From NCBI RefSeq assembly GCF_020520425.1, contig NC_079489.1:98250810-98314809 (forward strand): a DNA stretch of 64,000 nt. Direction: 5' to 3'. Below, one piece after another: positions 49,251 through 59,534 of the stretch. The position numbers and the translations under genes were made by a program. Position 1 is the first letter of the stretch. Each line of letters begins with the position of its first letter. The stretch is from Spinacia oleracea (lineage: Eukaryota > Streptophyta > Magnoliopsida > Caryophyllales > Amaranthaceae). The notes beneath the pieces are model-generated. The model searched no databases. It was not told the DNA's origin and was given only the letters and a program-made list of their open reading frames with translations.

Positions 49251-50656
49251 TGAAGGAAATAATGCCCTTGGTCCAAGTATGCATTTAATGATAAGTCTAA
49301 TAAATGCGGTTCAGTATTAATTGACAAGTTAATAATTCAGTGAGATCAAGTGAGCTGAATGCCTAGCTAGAGGCCGCTTCAGTTCAAGTGGAATTAATGA
49401 TATTAATCCACAGCTTACTCTTGACTGAACCCGTAGGGTCACACAAATAGTACGTAAACGGATCAAGTATTTAATGGCATTACATACTCCATCTATGAAT
49501 ATTCGGAATCGACGGATCTTGGTTTCAGTGGGAGCTGAGATCGTCAAAGGCAAGAAATGAATACTCCGGAAACGATGATATTGCTGGAAACGGAAATATG
49601 GATCGTATCGGAAATATAAATATTATCCAAGTCGTAGATGTTGCCGGAAACAGAAACATGGTGCGTATCGGAAAATATTATCGGAAATGGAAATATTACC
49701 GGAATCGGAAATATTGTCGGAAACGGAAATATTGTCAGAATCGGAAATATTATCGGAATCGGAAAATAATTCCGGAAACGGAAATATTAAATATTTGTTC
49801 GAAACGGAAATTAATTCCGGAATCGGAAATGTTAAATATTGTTCGTATCGGAAATGAATTCCGGAATCGGGAATTTATTCGGAAAGTGTATCGTACGAAT
49901 TAGCATCGGACGAGGCTTGCTAGACGAAGGCCCAGCACGAAGCCAGGCCAACGCCCAGCAAGCCACACGCATCCAACACGCCAAGTGCTCGACCAGGCCC
50001 AGCGCAAGGCCAGGCCCAGCCAAGCCTTGGCGCGCGACAAGCTCAGCGATGGGCTGCGAGCATAGGCCTCAGCGCTGTGCGCTCGGCGTGGGCCGCAAGG
50101 CTTGCGTGCGGGCGTGCGGTGCTTGTGCGCTTCTCGTGTGCGTGACGAATCCTAATGCTATCGGAATTCGTGCATTGATTAAATCCTAATCCTAAAAGAT
50201 TAAATTTATTATTTAGAGATCTAATAGGATTCTAATTAATAAATTAGTATTCTAACAGGATTCGAATTCCTTTTCCATAGTCTTATAAATATATGCCTAG
50301 GGTCCTAATTTTAGGCACGAGTTTTCAATAAGTATTCATACAATAAAACAGTGATTTTTGAGCAGAAAAATCAGTCACTCTCTTGCCCCATAATAGCCGA
50401 AATTTATAGTACCTTAAGGGCGATTCTAGTTGGTCAATCTTAAGGCGGATCCGGACGTGCTGTGGACTATCTACGGAGGGACGACGCTTGGAGTCCTAAA
50501 GACTTGTTCTTGTTCGGTTCGGGCGCAGCTAGGGAGGGCACGCTACAAAGTGTATGCACCTAAATTATGCTAAATGATTATGTGTAAATAATATGTTTCC
50601 TGGCATTAAGGTTTTCCGCATGATTTATGTTTTGTCATATGTATCATAACCTAACA
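49251..50656 (+). repeat. Copia F 3' LTR
   Basis: Complete LTR from TGAAGGAAATAATGCCC to CATAACCTAACA. The CGGAAACGGAAATATT-type array (about 49564-49885) is longest in this copy, followed by a GC-rich segment (49918-50145) and a TATAAATATATG box-like sequence at about 50283. Confidence 0.88.
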
Positions 50657-50661
50657 AGGAG

Positions 50662-52119
50662 GTTGAGACAAGGGGACCCTCTGTCTCCCTTATTGTTTGT
50701 GGTGTGTATGGAATATCTGTCTAGAACTCTATACAAGGTGGGTGAGGATAGTTGTTTCAAATTTCATCCAAGATGTAGGTCTACAAAGTTGACTCACCTT
50801 TGCTTTGCAGATGACCTCATTCTTTGCTGCAAAGGTGAGTTTAACTCTATTCATATGCTCCTCCAAGGGTTCAAGCTTTTTTCTGACACTTCTGGTTTGA
50901 AGGACAACATTCAGAAGTCAGCTGTGTATTGTGCTGGTATAAAACCAGAGGTAGTCCAGCAGGTAGTGGATTTATCTGGTTTTGCCTTGGGTTCTTTTCC
51001 CTTTAGGTATTTAGGGGTTCCTATTTACTTTAAAAGAATTACTAATGTTGACTGTGAAGGATTAGTGGATAAAATGATGGCTAGGATCAAGACTTGGAGT
51101 TCTAGGAACTTGTCTTTTGCAGGAAGGGTAATTCTTATTAATGCAGTCCTCTTAAGCATCCACTCTTACTGGGCTCAAGTGTTTATCCTCCCTAAACATG
51201 TGCTCAAAAATGTTGAAGCTACCTATAGAGCCTTTTTATGGCAAGGCACCTATTTCTGTACTAAACCAGGTTATGTTGCCTGGGATAGAGTATGCAGACC
51301 TAAAAAGGAAGGGGGTCTAGGAATAAGGCAAGTTCAGGCATGGAATATTGCAGCTTTAGGGAAGTATGTTTGGGCAATAGCCAGAAAACAGGACACAATG
51401 TGGGTTAGATGGGTAAATGCAATCTACATTAAGACTGCAGGTTGGTGGGACTATCAGCCAAAAGCTGATAGTGGTTGGTACTGGAGAAAGATCTGCAGTA
51501 TGAAGGAGCAACTAAAGGTTTTGTTCAATGAGGCTGAGTTGGCTCAAATGCCTAAATACTCTATCCAGAAGGTATACTAGAAGTTGGTTCAGCAGAATGA
51601 GAAGGTCCCTTGGGGGTCTGCAGTGTGGAATAGAGCTTTTATTCCCAAAACCAGAGTGATTTGTTGGTTGATGGTGCAAGGGAGACTGCAAACAAGAGAA
51701 AGACTACACAAGATGGGGGGGTCTCCAACACTACTAAATGCATGTTGTGTGAGGCAAAAGATGAAACTCACCCTCACCTTTTCTTTGATTGTGAATACAG
51801 CAGAAGATGTCTACAGGGGATTGAGGAATGGCTAGATATTCCTACTAGTAAAGTGCATTATATGGGCCTGCTGAGGTGGGTTAAATGGAAGAGTAAATGC
51901 AGCAATTTCCAAAAGACAGCAATACACACTGCTGTCAATGCTATTGTGTATACTTTATGGAGAGCAAGAAATGATGCTCTCTGGAATCAGAAGGTTCCTA
52001 CTCCTTCTGCTACTATCTGATGCATACAGAGGAGTGTGATTGACAGATTAGCTCACATAGGTGCTAAACAATCTAGCACAAATTACCAGATTTGGTGGAA
52101 GAACAAATGTACTGTTTAG
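50662..52119 (+). pseudogene. LINE B ORF2, second half of RT and zinc region
   Basis: Resumes at L-R-Q-G-D-P-L-S-P, followed by L-C-F-A-D-D-L-I-L-C with both catalytic aspartates intact (about 50797-50826), then the thumb region and the zinc-binding tail (C-M-L-C-E-A-K-D-E-T-H-P-H-L-F-F-D-C). TAG at 51578-51580, a frameshift near 51720 and TGA at 52018-52020 interrupt it. The end is K-C-T-V-stop. The 3' UTR (52120-52244) and poly(A) follow. Confidence 0.87.
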
Positions 52120-52257
52120 GCTTTGTTTCTTCTTTTTTCTTTCCTATGACTGTTGTCATGCTGTTTGTTCCTTAGCTTCTCTGGCTTAGGACTTTGTTTG
52201 TAATCTTGTTCTTTTTTTAGCAATGAAATCTACTCTGACTTATCAAAAAAAAAAAAA

Positions 52258-52379
52258 GTTGGGAATTCAATTGAATTATGTCTTTTGCAACTGGTAGCTT
52301 TCACTTAGAAATTCACCTCCCAAATTATTTGACGGTATCATCATTGGAATCTAGATGGGACACAAATTAGGTGTCTACA
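52258..52379 (+). other. Right target copy of LINE B and end of solo LTR A
   Basis: GTTGGGAATT (52258-52267) is the right LINE B duplication. 52268-52379 is the last 112 bp of solo LTR A, ending GGTGTCTACA. ATACT at 52380-52384 is its right target copy. Confidence 0.85.
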
Positions 52380-52384
52380 ATACT

Positions 52385-53269
52385 ATAAACATTTATTAAT
52401 ACACGTTCTACGACTATATATATGCTGAAAATCCCTTACAAATCAACAATATTGCATTTTTGTAATACATCAGTAGTCATAAAATATACAGTCAACGGAA
52501 AATAGTATACAATAAATATCAATTAATATACAGTAGAAAACTACAAATATACAATCAACATATAAGATTATAGTAACTACAATATTCATGGAAAATATTT
52601 ACGAAATTGTCATTTGATTGAAAAGTTTTCGCAATTACTAAGATTAACTCAGAATTTCTCCTCAAGTACAATCACATGATGTTAAGGGTGGGTCTCGCGT
52701 ACAATAGGCATTGTATTTTCGTAATACATCATCAACAACTATGTAATATACAGTCAACAACTAGAAATATACAATATACATCTATCAGTACCCAATAAAC
52801 AATTATAGATACACGATCAACCACTGTTAAATAAACAATATTGCAATTTAATAATACACCAATATATATATAGAATATATTGTCAACAACTAGTAGTATA
52901 TAGTTGACACATATTATTACTATACGTCTATACAACAAGACCTATAAGTATTCAGCCAACGAATAAGGTTATATCACTTATGATTTTCAAGCAGAGTATT
53001 TACAAAATTTTCATTTGACTGAAAAGTTTCCCGAATCAAAGAGATTAACTAGATATGTCTCAAAAGTGGAGGACAGAGAAATAAAAATGGTAAGGATAGT
53101 AAATAATTAATTAGTTTTATATTTTTGTAAAAATAAAAGATTATTTTCCTATGTCTTAAATCAAGAATCGAACCTTACATTTATTTAACTATATGGTTAA
53201 TTATGACTAGAAAATGAAGATGTAGTCTAAATTGATAACTATGAAAAAGTAGATTCCGATTGGTGACTT
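52385..53269. other. AT-rich flank, degenerate local repeats
   Basis: No coding sequence. The phrase GTAATACATCA..CAACAACTATGTAATAT occurs here (52715-52750) and also on the left of the nest (22098-22128), and related TACAGTCAAC phrases recur several times. The pre-insertion site therefore lay in a locally duplicated AT-rich sequence. Confidence 0.45.
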
Positions 53270-53272
53270 TTG

Positions 53273-53797
53273 GCAAAACTAAGAACCCGATTGAATATGT
53301 TATGCAAAATATCTATTATCGAGGTTACTAACGACGAAGCTCACATCAAGCACAACATTCATGATGACGTCGCCCACAAGGATGTCTCCCATGATGACCC
53401 CTATGACGACCAATTTATAGAAGACCACAAGGTGATGATGGAACGATTAGGAACTGCAAGTACGATATCAACTGAATTGGTCAAAGATTCTCGGAAAATG
53501 AAAGTCAATAACGCGAATGAAAATGCGTCACCATTCAAGAAATTTTCACCCTCGAATCCACCAATCTATGACGGCAAGCCCGATTCAATGGAATTTGAAG
53601 ACTGGATCAATCATATGGACCAACTATTAGAGACTTTGCAATTCCTCGACGAATAGAAAACGTATGTCTTGCAGGAACGAATATGTGTTATCGATGTGGA
53701 GGGAAAGATCATTTCATCAGAGACTGTCCTAAACCACCTCGCAAGAATATTGGAGGAACAACCTCGAGCGATCATGAACGAAACAACAACTTCTAGG
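53273..53797 (+). pseudogene. Ty3-type gag fragment and zinc knuckle of element H
   Basis: The first frame (to TAG 53654-53656) has P-P-I-Y-D-G-K-P-D-S-M-E-F-E-D-W-I, a gag matrix/capsid start typical of plant Ty3 elements, preceded by an Asp/His-rich segment. After a short gap a different frame gives the knuckle C-Y-R-C-G-G-K-D-H-F-I-R-D-C (53686-53727) and stops near 53797. The capsid body between them is missing. No ATG start: the open frame begins at a TTG. Confidence 0.65.
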
Positions 53798-53844
53798 GTT
53801 AATCATAACCCATCACGACATATGTAAGAGCTTACATGATGAAA

Positions 53845-53853
53845 TACGAAGAT
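53845..53853. repeat. Target-site duplication of LINE C (TACGAAGAT), left copy
   Basis: TACGAAGAT before the LINE 5' junction recurs at 55638-55646 after the poly(A); preceding A residues may extend it to 12 bp. Confidence 0.83.
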
Positions 53854-55500
53854 CCTGGTTGCTTGATCAAATTAGATATGCAGAAAGCTTATGACACAAT
53901 TGAGTGGGATTTCTTGGAAGAGATGCTGCTTGCTTTGGGAATTCCAGCTCAGTTTGTTAATTGGATCATGGTTTGTGTTACAACTCCCAAATTCTCAATC
54001 ATGTTAAATGGTTCAGCCCAAGGATATTTTGCTTCCAGCAGGGGGTTAAGACAAGGGGATCCCTTGTCTCCTTTATTGTTTGTAGTATGTATGGAATATC
54101 TGTCTAGAACTCTATACAAGGTGGGTGAGGATAGCTGCTTTAAATTTCATCCAAGGTGTAGGTCTACAAAGTTGACTCACCTCTGCTTTGCAGATGATCT
54201 CATCTTATGCTGCAAAGGTGAGTTTCACTCTATTCAGCTGCTTCTCCAAGGTTTCAAACTTTTTTCTGACACTTCTGGTCTGAAGGCTAACATTCAAAAG
54301 TCAGCTGTGTATTGTGCTGGTATGAAACCAGAGGTAGTTCAGCAGGTAGTGGACTTTTCTGGGTTTGCCTTGGGTTCTTTTCCCTTTAGGTATTTAGGGG
54401 TTCCTATTTACTTTAAAAGAATCACTAATGCTGATTGTGAAGGATTAGTTGATAAAATGATGGCAAGAATCAAGACTTGGAGTTCTAGGAACTTGTCTTT
54501 TGCAGGAAGGATAACTCTTATCAATTCAGTCCTCTTAAGCATCCACTCTTACTGGGCTCAAGTGTTTATCCTTCCCAAACATGTGCTTAAAAATGTTGAA
54601 GCTATCTGTAGAGCCTTTTTATGGCAAGGCACTTACTTCTGTTCTAAACCAGGTTATGTTGCCTGGGATAGAGTTTGCAGACCTAAAAAGGAAGGGGGAT
54701 TAGGAATAAGGCAAGTTCAGGCATGGAATATTGCAGCTTTAGGGAAATATGTTTGGGCTATAGCCAGAAAACAGGACACAATGTGGGTTAGATGGGTCAA
54801 TGCAATCTACATTAAGACTGCAGGTTGGTGGAATTATCAGCCAAAAGCTGATAGTGGTTGGTACTGGAGAAAGATTTGTAGTGTGAAGGAGAAACTAAAG
54901 GGTTTGTTTAGTGAGGCTGAGTTGGATCAAATGCCTAAATACTCTATCCAGAAGGTATACCAGAAGTTGGTTCAACAGCATGAGAAGGTCCCTTGGGGAT
55001 CTGCAGTGTGGAATAGAGCCTCTATTCCCAAGACTAGAGTGATTTGCTGGCTGATGGTCCAAGGGAGACTGCAAACAAGAGAAAGGCTACATAAGATTGG
55101 GGTCTGTAACACTACTACATGCTTGCTTTGTGAGGCAAAAGATGAAACTCACCCACACCTTTTCTTTGACTGTGAATACAGTAGAAGATGTCTACAGGGG
55201 GTTGAGGAATGGCTAGATATTCCTACTAGCAAAGTACATTATATGGGCCTGCTGAGGTGGGTTAAATGGAAGAGCCAGTGCAGCAAATTTCAAAAGACAG
55301 CAATACACACTGTTGTCAATGCTACTGTGTATAATCTATGGAGAGCAAGAAATGATGCTCTCTGGAATCAAAAGGTTCCTACCCCTTCAACTACTATCAG
55401 ATGCATTCAGAGGAGTGTGATTGACAGATTAGCTCATATAGGTGCTAAGCAATCTAGCACAAATGACCAGATTTGGTGGAAGAGCAAATGCACTATTTAG
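53854..55500 (+). CDS. LINE C ORF2 fragment: RT and zinc region, uninterrupted
   Basis: An open frame of about 548 residues from the truncation point to TAG 55498-55500. An in-frame ATG at 53836 lies in flanking element H DNA and is not a LINE start. Motifs: D-M-Q-K-A-Y-D-T-I-E-W-D-F, GLRQGDPLSPLLF, C-F-A-D-D-L-I-L-C, F-R-Y-L-G-V-P, and zinc region C-L-L-C-E-A-K-D-E-T-H-P-H-L-F-F-D-C. It lacks the endonuclease and the N-terminal RT, so it cannot act alone. Absence of stops suggests a younger insertion than LINE B. Confidence 0.82.
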   Translation, partial: PGCLIKLDMQKAYDTIEWDFLEEMLLALGIPAQFVNWIMVCVTTPKFSIMLNGSAQGYFASSRGLRQGDPLSPLLFVVCMEYLSRTLYKVGEDSCFKFHPRCRSTKLTHLCFADDLILCCKGEFHSIQLLLQGFKLFSDTSGLKANIQKSAVYCAGMKPEVVQQVVDFSGFALGSFPFRYLGVPIYFKRITNADCEGLVDKMMARIKTWSSRNLSFAGRITLINSVLLSIHSYWAQVFILPKHVLKNVEAICRAFLWQGTYFCSKPGYVAWDRVCRPKKEGGLGIRQVQAWNIAALGKYVWAIARKQDTMWVRWVNAIYIKTAGWWNYQPKADSGWYWRKICSVKEKLKGLFSEAELDQMPKYSIQKVYQKLVQQHEKVPWGSAVWNRASIPKTRVICWLMVQGRLQTRERLHKIGVCNTTTCLLCEAKDETHPHLFFDCEYSRRCLQGVEEWLDIPTSKVHYMGLLRWVKWKSQCSKFQKTAIHTVVNATVYNLWRARNDALWNQKVPTPSTTIRCIQRSVIDRLAHIGAKQSSTNDQIWWKSKCTI

Positions 55501-55637
55501 GCTTTGTTTCTTCTCTTTTCTTCCCTATGCTGTTGTCATGTTGTTTGCTCCTTAGCCTCCCTGGCTTAGGACTTTGTTTGTAATCTGGTTTTTCAAGCAA
55601 TGAAATCTACTCTGACTTATCAAAAAAAAAAAAAAAA
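53854..55637 (+). mobile_element. LINE C: 5'-truncated L1-type LINE
   Basis: Begins abruptly in the RT (C-L-I-K-L-D-M-Q-K-A-Y-D) and ends with a poly(A) at about 55622-55637, flanked by TACGAAGAT. 5' truncation with a poly(A) tail and target duplication is the signature of target-primed reverse transcription. It is very similar along its length to LINE B, including the 3' UTR. Confidence 0.88.
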
Positions 55638-55646
55638 TACGAAGAT

Positions 55647-58034
55647 GACGCCAACGCTGATATTATTCGAATTTAGCTAGATCTCTCTCACTTTGGAGCC
55701 GAACTTCCCTTGTTTTCATGTTTATCGTCACATGTCATGTTATGAGTTTCTTACCCTAGACAGACTAGGCAAGTTTAAGCATTACTGTTTCCTGGAAGAA
55801 GTTAAGTTAAGCACGGTTCGAACTCAAAGATTTTGTGGATATGAACTATTTTGAGGAATTTTATGGTTATGAAATCTTTAAGGATAGTATAAATATTAGG
55901 AGTACCAAACGAGCATAAGGTTGTATTGCATGAGTGGTTGATCACTAATTAAGTTGAGATTATTCGAAGTTTAAAGTGTTCAAGTTGTGAATGAAATTGA
56001 TTCTAGGGTAACCTTTTCGTGTTATTCATGATGAATATTTTAGTGTTCATGAGTACAAAAGCCTACTATCTAAGGAATGATTGATATGTCTCTATTAAGG
56101 AAGCTAAGAAGTTATATAGAAATATTATGAACCCAACATGAGTCATGATAAAAGACCCGTTTGAGTTGACACATGAATAAGATCTTGAGGAAAAAGGTTA
56201 TCAAAAATTAGTCTATCAATAAGGTTGAATGATAGAGTACCAAAAGCGCATGAGTTTGCATTTTTTTTAAGTGGAGAATTACCTATTAAATCAAGGTTAT
56301 TCAAGGTTCAAAGCGTCCAAGTTATGATTGATTTTTGAGTTACTTTCCCGCACCCTTCATAATGATTGTCTTGTGGTTGTAAGTACCTAAGTGTATTTTC
56401 AGATATGTCAAGGAAGCTAAGCTAAAATTTTAAAAGTTATGCAAGAATATTATGCGCAACCAAACATGATTTATGGTGAAAATGTGAAATTGAGTTTACG
56501 CATGAAGCTTTGATGATTATACCAAAGGAGTTATCAAGAATTAGTCTGTCAGTAAGGTTGATGGTATTCTTGGTTTACCTTTCCGCATCAATTTATAGGG
56601 ATTGTTTTTGTATTTATCTAAAAGGATGCTTGATAATCTCCATAAGGAAAGATGAACTAAAAGAATGTAAGGTTTTGCAAAAATGTTATGTGGAAAAATA
56701 TGATTTATGGTGGAAACATGAAACTCCGTTGCATAAAGCTTTGAGGATCTTACCAAGGTAAGTTACCGAGAATTAGTCTGCCTATCAGGTTGATGGTATC
56801 AATGAATTCTATGAAATTCGAAAAGAATTATGAATTATTGAAGAATGCAATGGAGTTGAGAATAGAAAATCAACAAAATGACATGTTTGTACAACCAGGT
56901 AGTCTGAACTAAGTTTTCTTGTAGCTAGATTGTTTCTGATAAAGGCATGCCTGATGGCTTAGCATTATCCGCAAAATGCGAGATTTGTCGACTTAAGGAT
57001 AAATAACGAAGTCGTATGTCCAGCAATGTATTTCTAGTCAGGTGATTGAACTCGAACCCCTGCAACGAACGTAGTCAACGAAATTATTCGACATAGAAGA
57101 AAAGATCGAAGATCGAAATCAAAAAGAATCGAATAATGAAAGTCAACGATAAGATTCCTGCAGCAAAGGAGCCAATAGCAAATGGAAACAGAATATCCCT
57201 AATTATTCGCCTAAAACAATATGATGTACGAATCACGATGTTTTGTGAATAAGGTCAATTAATGATGAAGATTTAGGAATAATATGCACTAAACGAGTAA
57301 CAAACTAAGATATGTTACCATCATTAGTTATATGAATGTTATGCTTATGTTGAATGTGAAATTTTCAATTTAAGAATTATGTCTTTATGATATGCTCTAT
57401 GGATTATGTTTATGTTGACATGGTTGTATTGGTAATAACTAATCGTCATACATGGAAGTCGTCTTCAATGGAAGTTCTCTTGAGCTCAGAGTACAAGATT
57501 GTTATACTAAATAAATTTCACAAATTATTTGAGTATTGCAATTGATAGATAAATATTCATTTTCATTATATATACATATATTTTTAGAATTAAAATTTTG
57601 CATTAAATGTTACTATTTTTGGTAGAAAATATTTTCAAACAAGATATCACAAAGTAAAATGGGAGCCTAGTCTATGCTAACAAGCTTGCCCCTTTTATGT
57701 TCTTTGCTCATCGATCCTATTTTATGAAGTAAAGTGGAGATACGAATGACGATGGTGAAATGTAATTGACCTTAATGACGATTAAGGATCAATATATATA
57801 ATTTTACCCCTATTGTATTATTTACTCTTCGATTCTAAGTCTCGAGTTGAAGCGGAGTTCTAAAAGATGACGGCGAAATGAATGCTAGACATTGTCGGAA
57901 TTAAAAAGAAATTGTGAGATCTTGGTTTTAAAATAAAACATCATACTTTTATTCGAATATTTTCAATTTTAACAATCATTTTATGCTTCTAAATTCAAGT
58001 TTCGAGGACGAAACTTTTTCAAAGGGGGTAAGAG
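55647..58034 (+). other. Non-coding interior of element H with tandem repeats
   Basis: No pol motifs are readable. From about 55900 to 56800 a roughly 335-bp unit is repeated about two and a half times with much divergence: GAGTACCAAA..GCAT begins units near 55902 and 56238, and AAGGAAGCTAAG..TTATG and ATTAGTCT(A/G)(T/C)C phrases recur in each. The polypurine tract ends the region. Confidence 0.55.
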
Positions 58035-59442
58035 TGTAATACCCCGAATTTTTAAGACTTGATTAATTATTCTTAATCATTTCTATTTAGCTTAAAACCG
58101 TTTTAAATCCTAGTTTCGAACTTTATGTTAATTAACGAAGTTTTATGTCCCTTGAATTTTTAATATTGTTACACGATTTATTATTTTTCAGATTTTATAA
58201 TTTAATTCCAAATTTAAGAGCTTAAGCTATTTTTAAAATCTTAATTATTTCATAAATTATTTCGAAATCCTTAATAATTTCGAAACGCACTTATTTTATT
58301 CGAAAACTAAATTTATTTTCCGTTAACGATATTTTTATAAAGAATTATTTTAGTCAAACATTTCTATTTTTAGTACCTTCCAAAAATAGCAACCAAATTT
58401 TCTGAGATTTAGTCCAATCATGTGAAATTACGAAAATGCCCTTGAAAGAGCAAAATTTCATTTCTCTTCTTCTTCCTCCTCTCCACGTATTTCTTCACTC
58501 CCTTTCCTTGAAATCAATCTAAATCCATGCCTTGGAGACCAAGGACTTCTCCTTGTTCATTACTCTACCTATTTACAAAATCAGATTTTCCAATTCAATT
58601 TCAATAAATCAACAGAACACACATTCAATCCCACTCTCCTTGTTCTTCTATGATTCAAACCACCACCACCAACAACCACTGTATGCCACCACCATAACCA
58701 CCTCTACCTGCTGCCTATCACCACCCCAACCACCCTGATCAGCCACGACCACTGCCCAACCACCCTGCACCACCGTTGCGCCACACCTCTCCTGCTTTCC
58801 CCTTCAGCGCACCCCCTGTCTCTCTCCCTTCCTCGCCTCGCTGCACCACCACCGTCACACTCCACCACCGTCCACCCTCACCACCTTGTACACCAACCTC
58901 CGCCGCCCATATTCCCCGTCGAGACGTCCCCCTTCCTCCGCCCAGAACCACCCATGACGCCACCCAAACTCCCCTGTCCCCTGCCCCCTCTCCCCTGTTC
59001 GCACTCCCTCCTCCTCCCCTTACTGTTCTGTCGCCGCATAACCACCACCCTCACCGTCGCCCTCCGGCTTCGAGTCACCCCAGCCAGCCTCCCTTCCTCC
59101 CTTTTCTCTTTCCTCCTCCTCGTCCGTCTCCTCTTCCCTTCCCCTGTTCGTGTCTCGTTTTTCCAGAATCAGGAAATCAGTTTCAATTGTGAAACTTGGA
59201 TTTCTAATTTCCCAAACCCATAATTAAATTAGGCCATTCTAATTTGGGCCTTTGGGTAAGTTAAAATTGAATTATAATTTTCAGATTTCCAATATTATCA
59301 ATATTTATGTTTTAATAATTCCTATGATATAATTATTTACTAATAAATCATTATTATTTTTCACCTTTAATTATCGATTTTAATATACTAGCTTTATTTA
59401 ACAAAATCGAAATTTAAATAATATTCATGAAAATCGATTTAT

Positions 59443-59534
<92 letters not shown>

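Larger units (their letters stand above)
41578..50656 (+). mobile_element. Copia F: Ty1-copia retrotransposon in LINE B ORF2
   Basis: A 9.1-kb plus-strand element flanked by AGGAG. The 5' LTR is cut short (41578-41911), replaced by a CACTA-transposon remnant (41912-42022), and then the leader continues. The gag-pol region is 44458-48422, the polypurine tract 49236-49250 and the complete 3' LTR 49251-50656 (1406 bp). Domain order gag, zinc knuckle, protease, integrase, RT, RNase H is that of Ty1-copia. By eye the shared 331 bp of the two LTRs differ at about 7 sites (about 2%). Removing it with one AGGAG restores the LINE B frame. Confidence 0.9.
24551..52257 (+). mobile_element. LINE B: full-length L1-type LINE in solo LTR A
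   Basis: Real sequence is 24551-25767, 39379-41577 and 50662-52257. It has ORF1 (zinc-knuckle protein), ORF2 (endonuclease, RT, zinc region), a 3' UTR and a poly(A) ending at 52257, flanked by a 10-bp duplication. Its 5' end carries an untranslated leader and both ORFs, so it inserted full length. It was then hit by solo LTR C (in ORF1) and copia F (in ORF2 RT). Unlike LINE A it has no RNase H after the zinc region. LINE C (53854-55637) is a close sequence relative. Confidence 0.88.
22147..52379 (+). mobile_element. Solo LTR A, outermost element of the nest
   Basis: Real sequence is 22147-24550 plus 52268-52379 (about 2.5 kb); everything between is later insertion. It starts TGTAGGGG and ends GGTGTCTACA, giving TGTAG/CTACA inverted termini, and is bounded by ATACT duplications. 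With no internal region or second LTR it is a solo LTR, the usual product of recombination between two LTRs. It shares its 3' end (ACAAATTAGGTGTCTACA) and a GGAGTC-CCACCAAAC..GGTTTGGAAAGACCA block with solo LTR C, so both belong to related families. A run of GAACTTGAATATTGAA repeats lies at about 23140-23220. The superfamily cannot be read from an LTR alone. Confidence 0.85.

Noticed and set aside
22147..52379. A single very large retrotransposon spanning 30 kb
   Set aside because: Target duplications, orientation changes and restored LINE frames show several separate nested insertions.
58532..59223. Pro/Ser/Thr-rich frames within the element H LTR
   Set aside because: C-rich low-complexity DNA inside a defined LTR; open on both strands, no domain.
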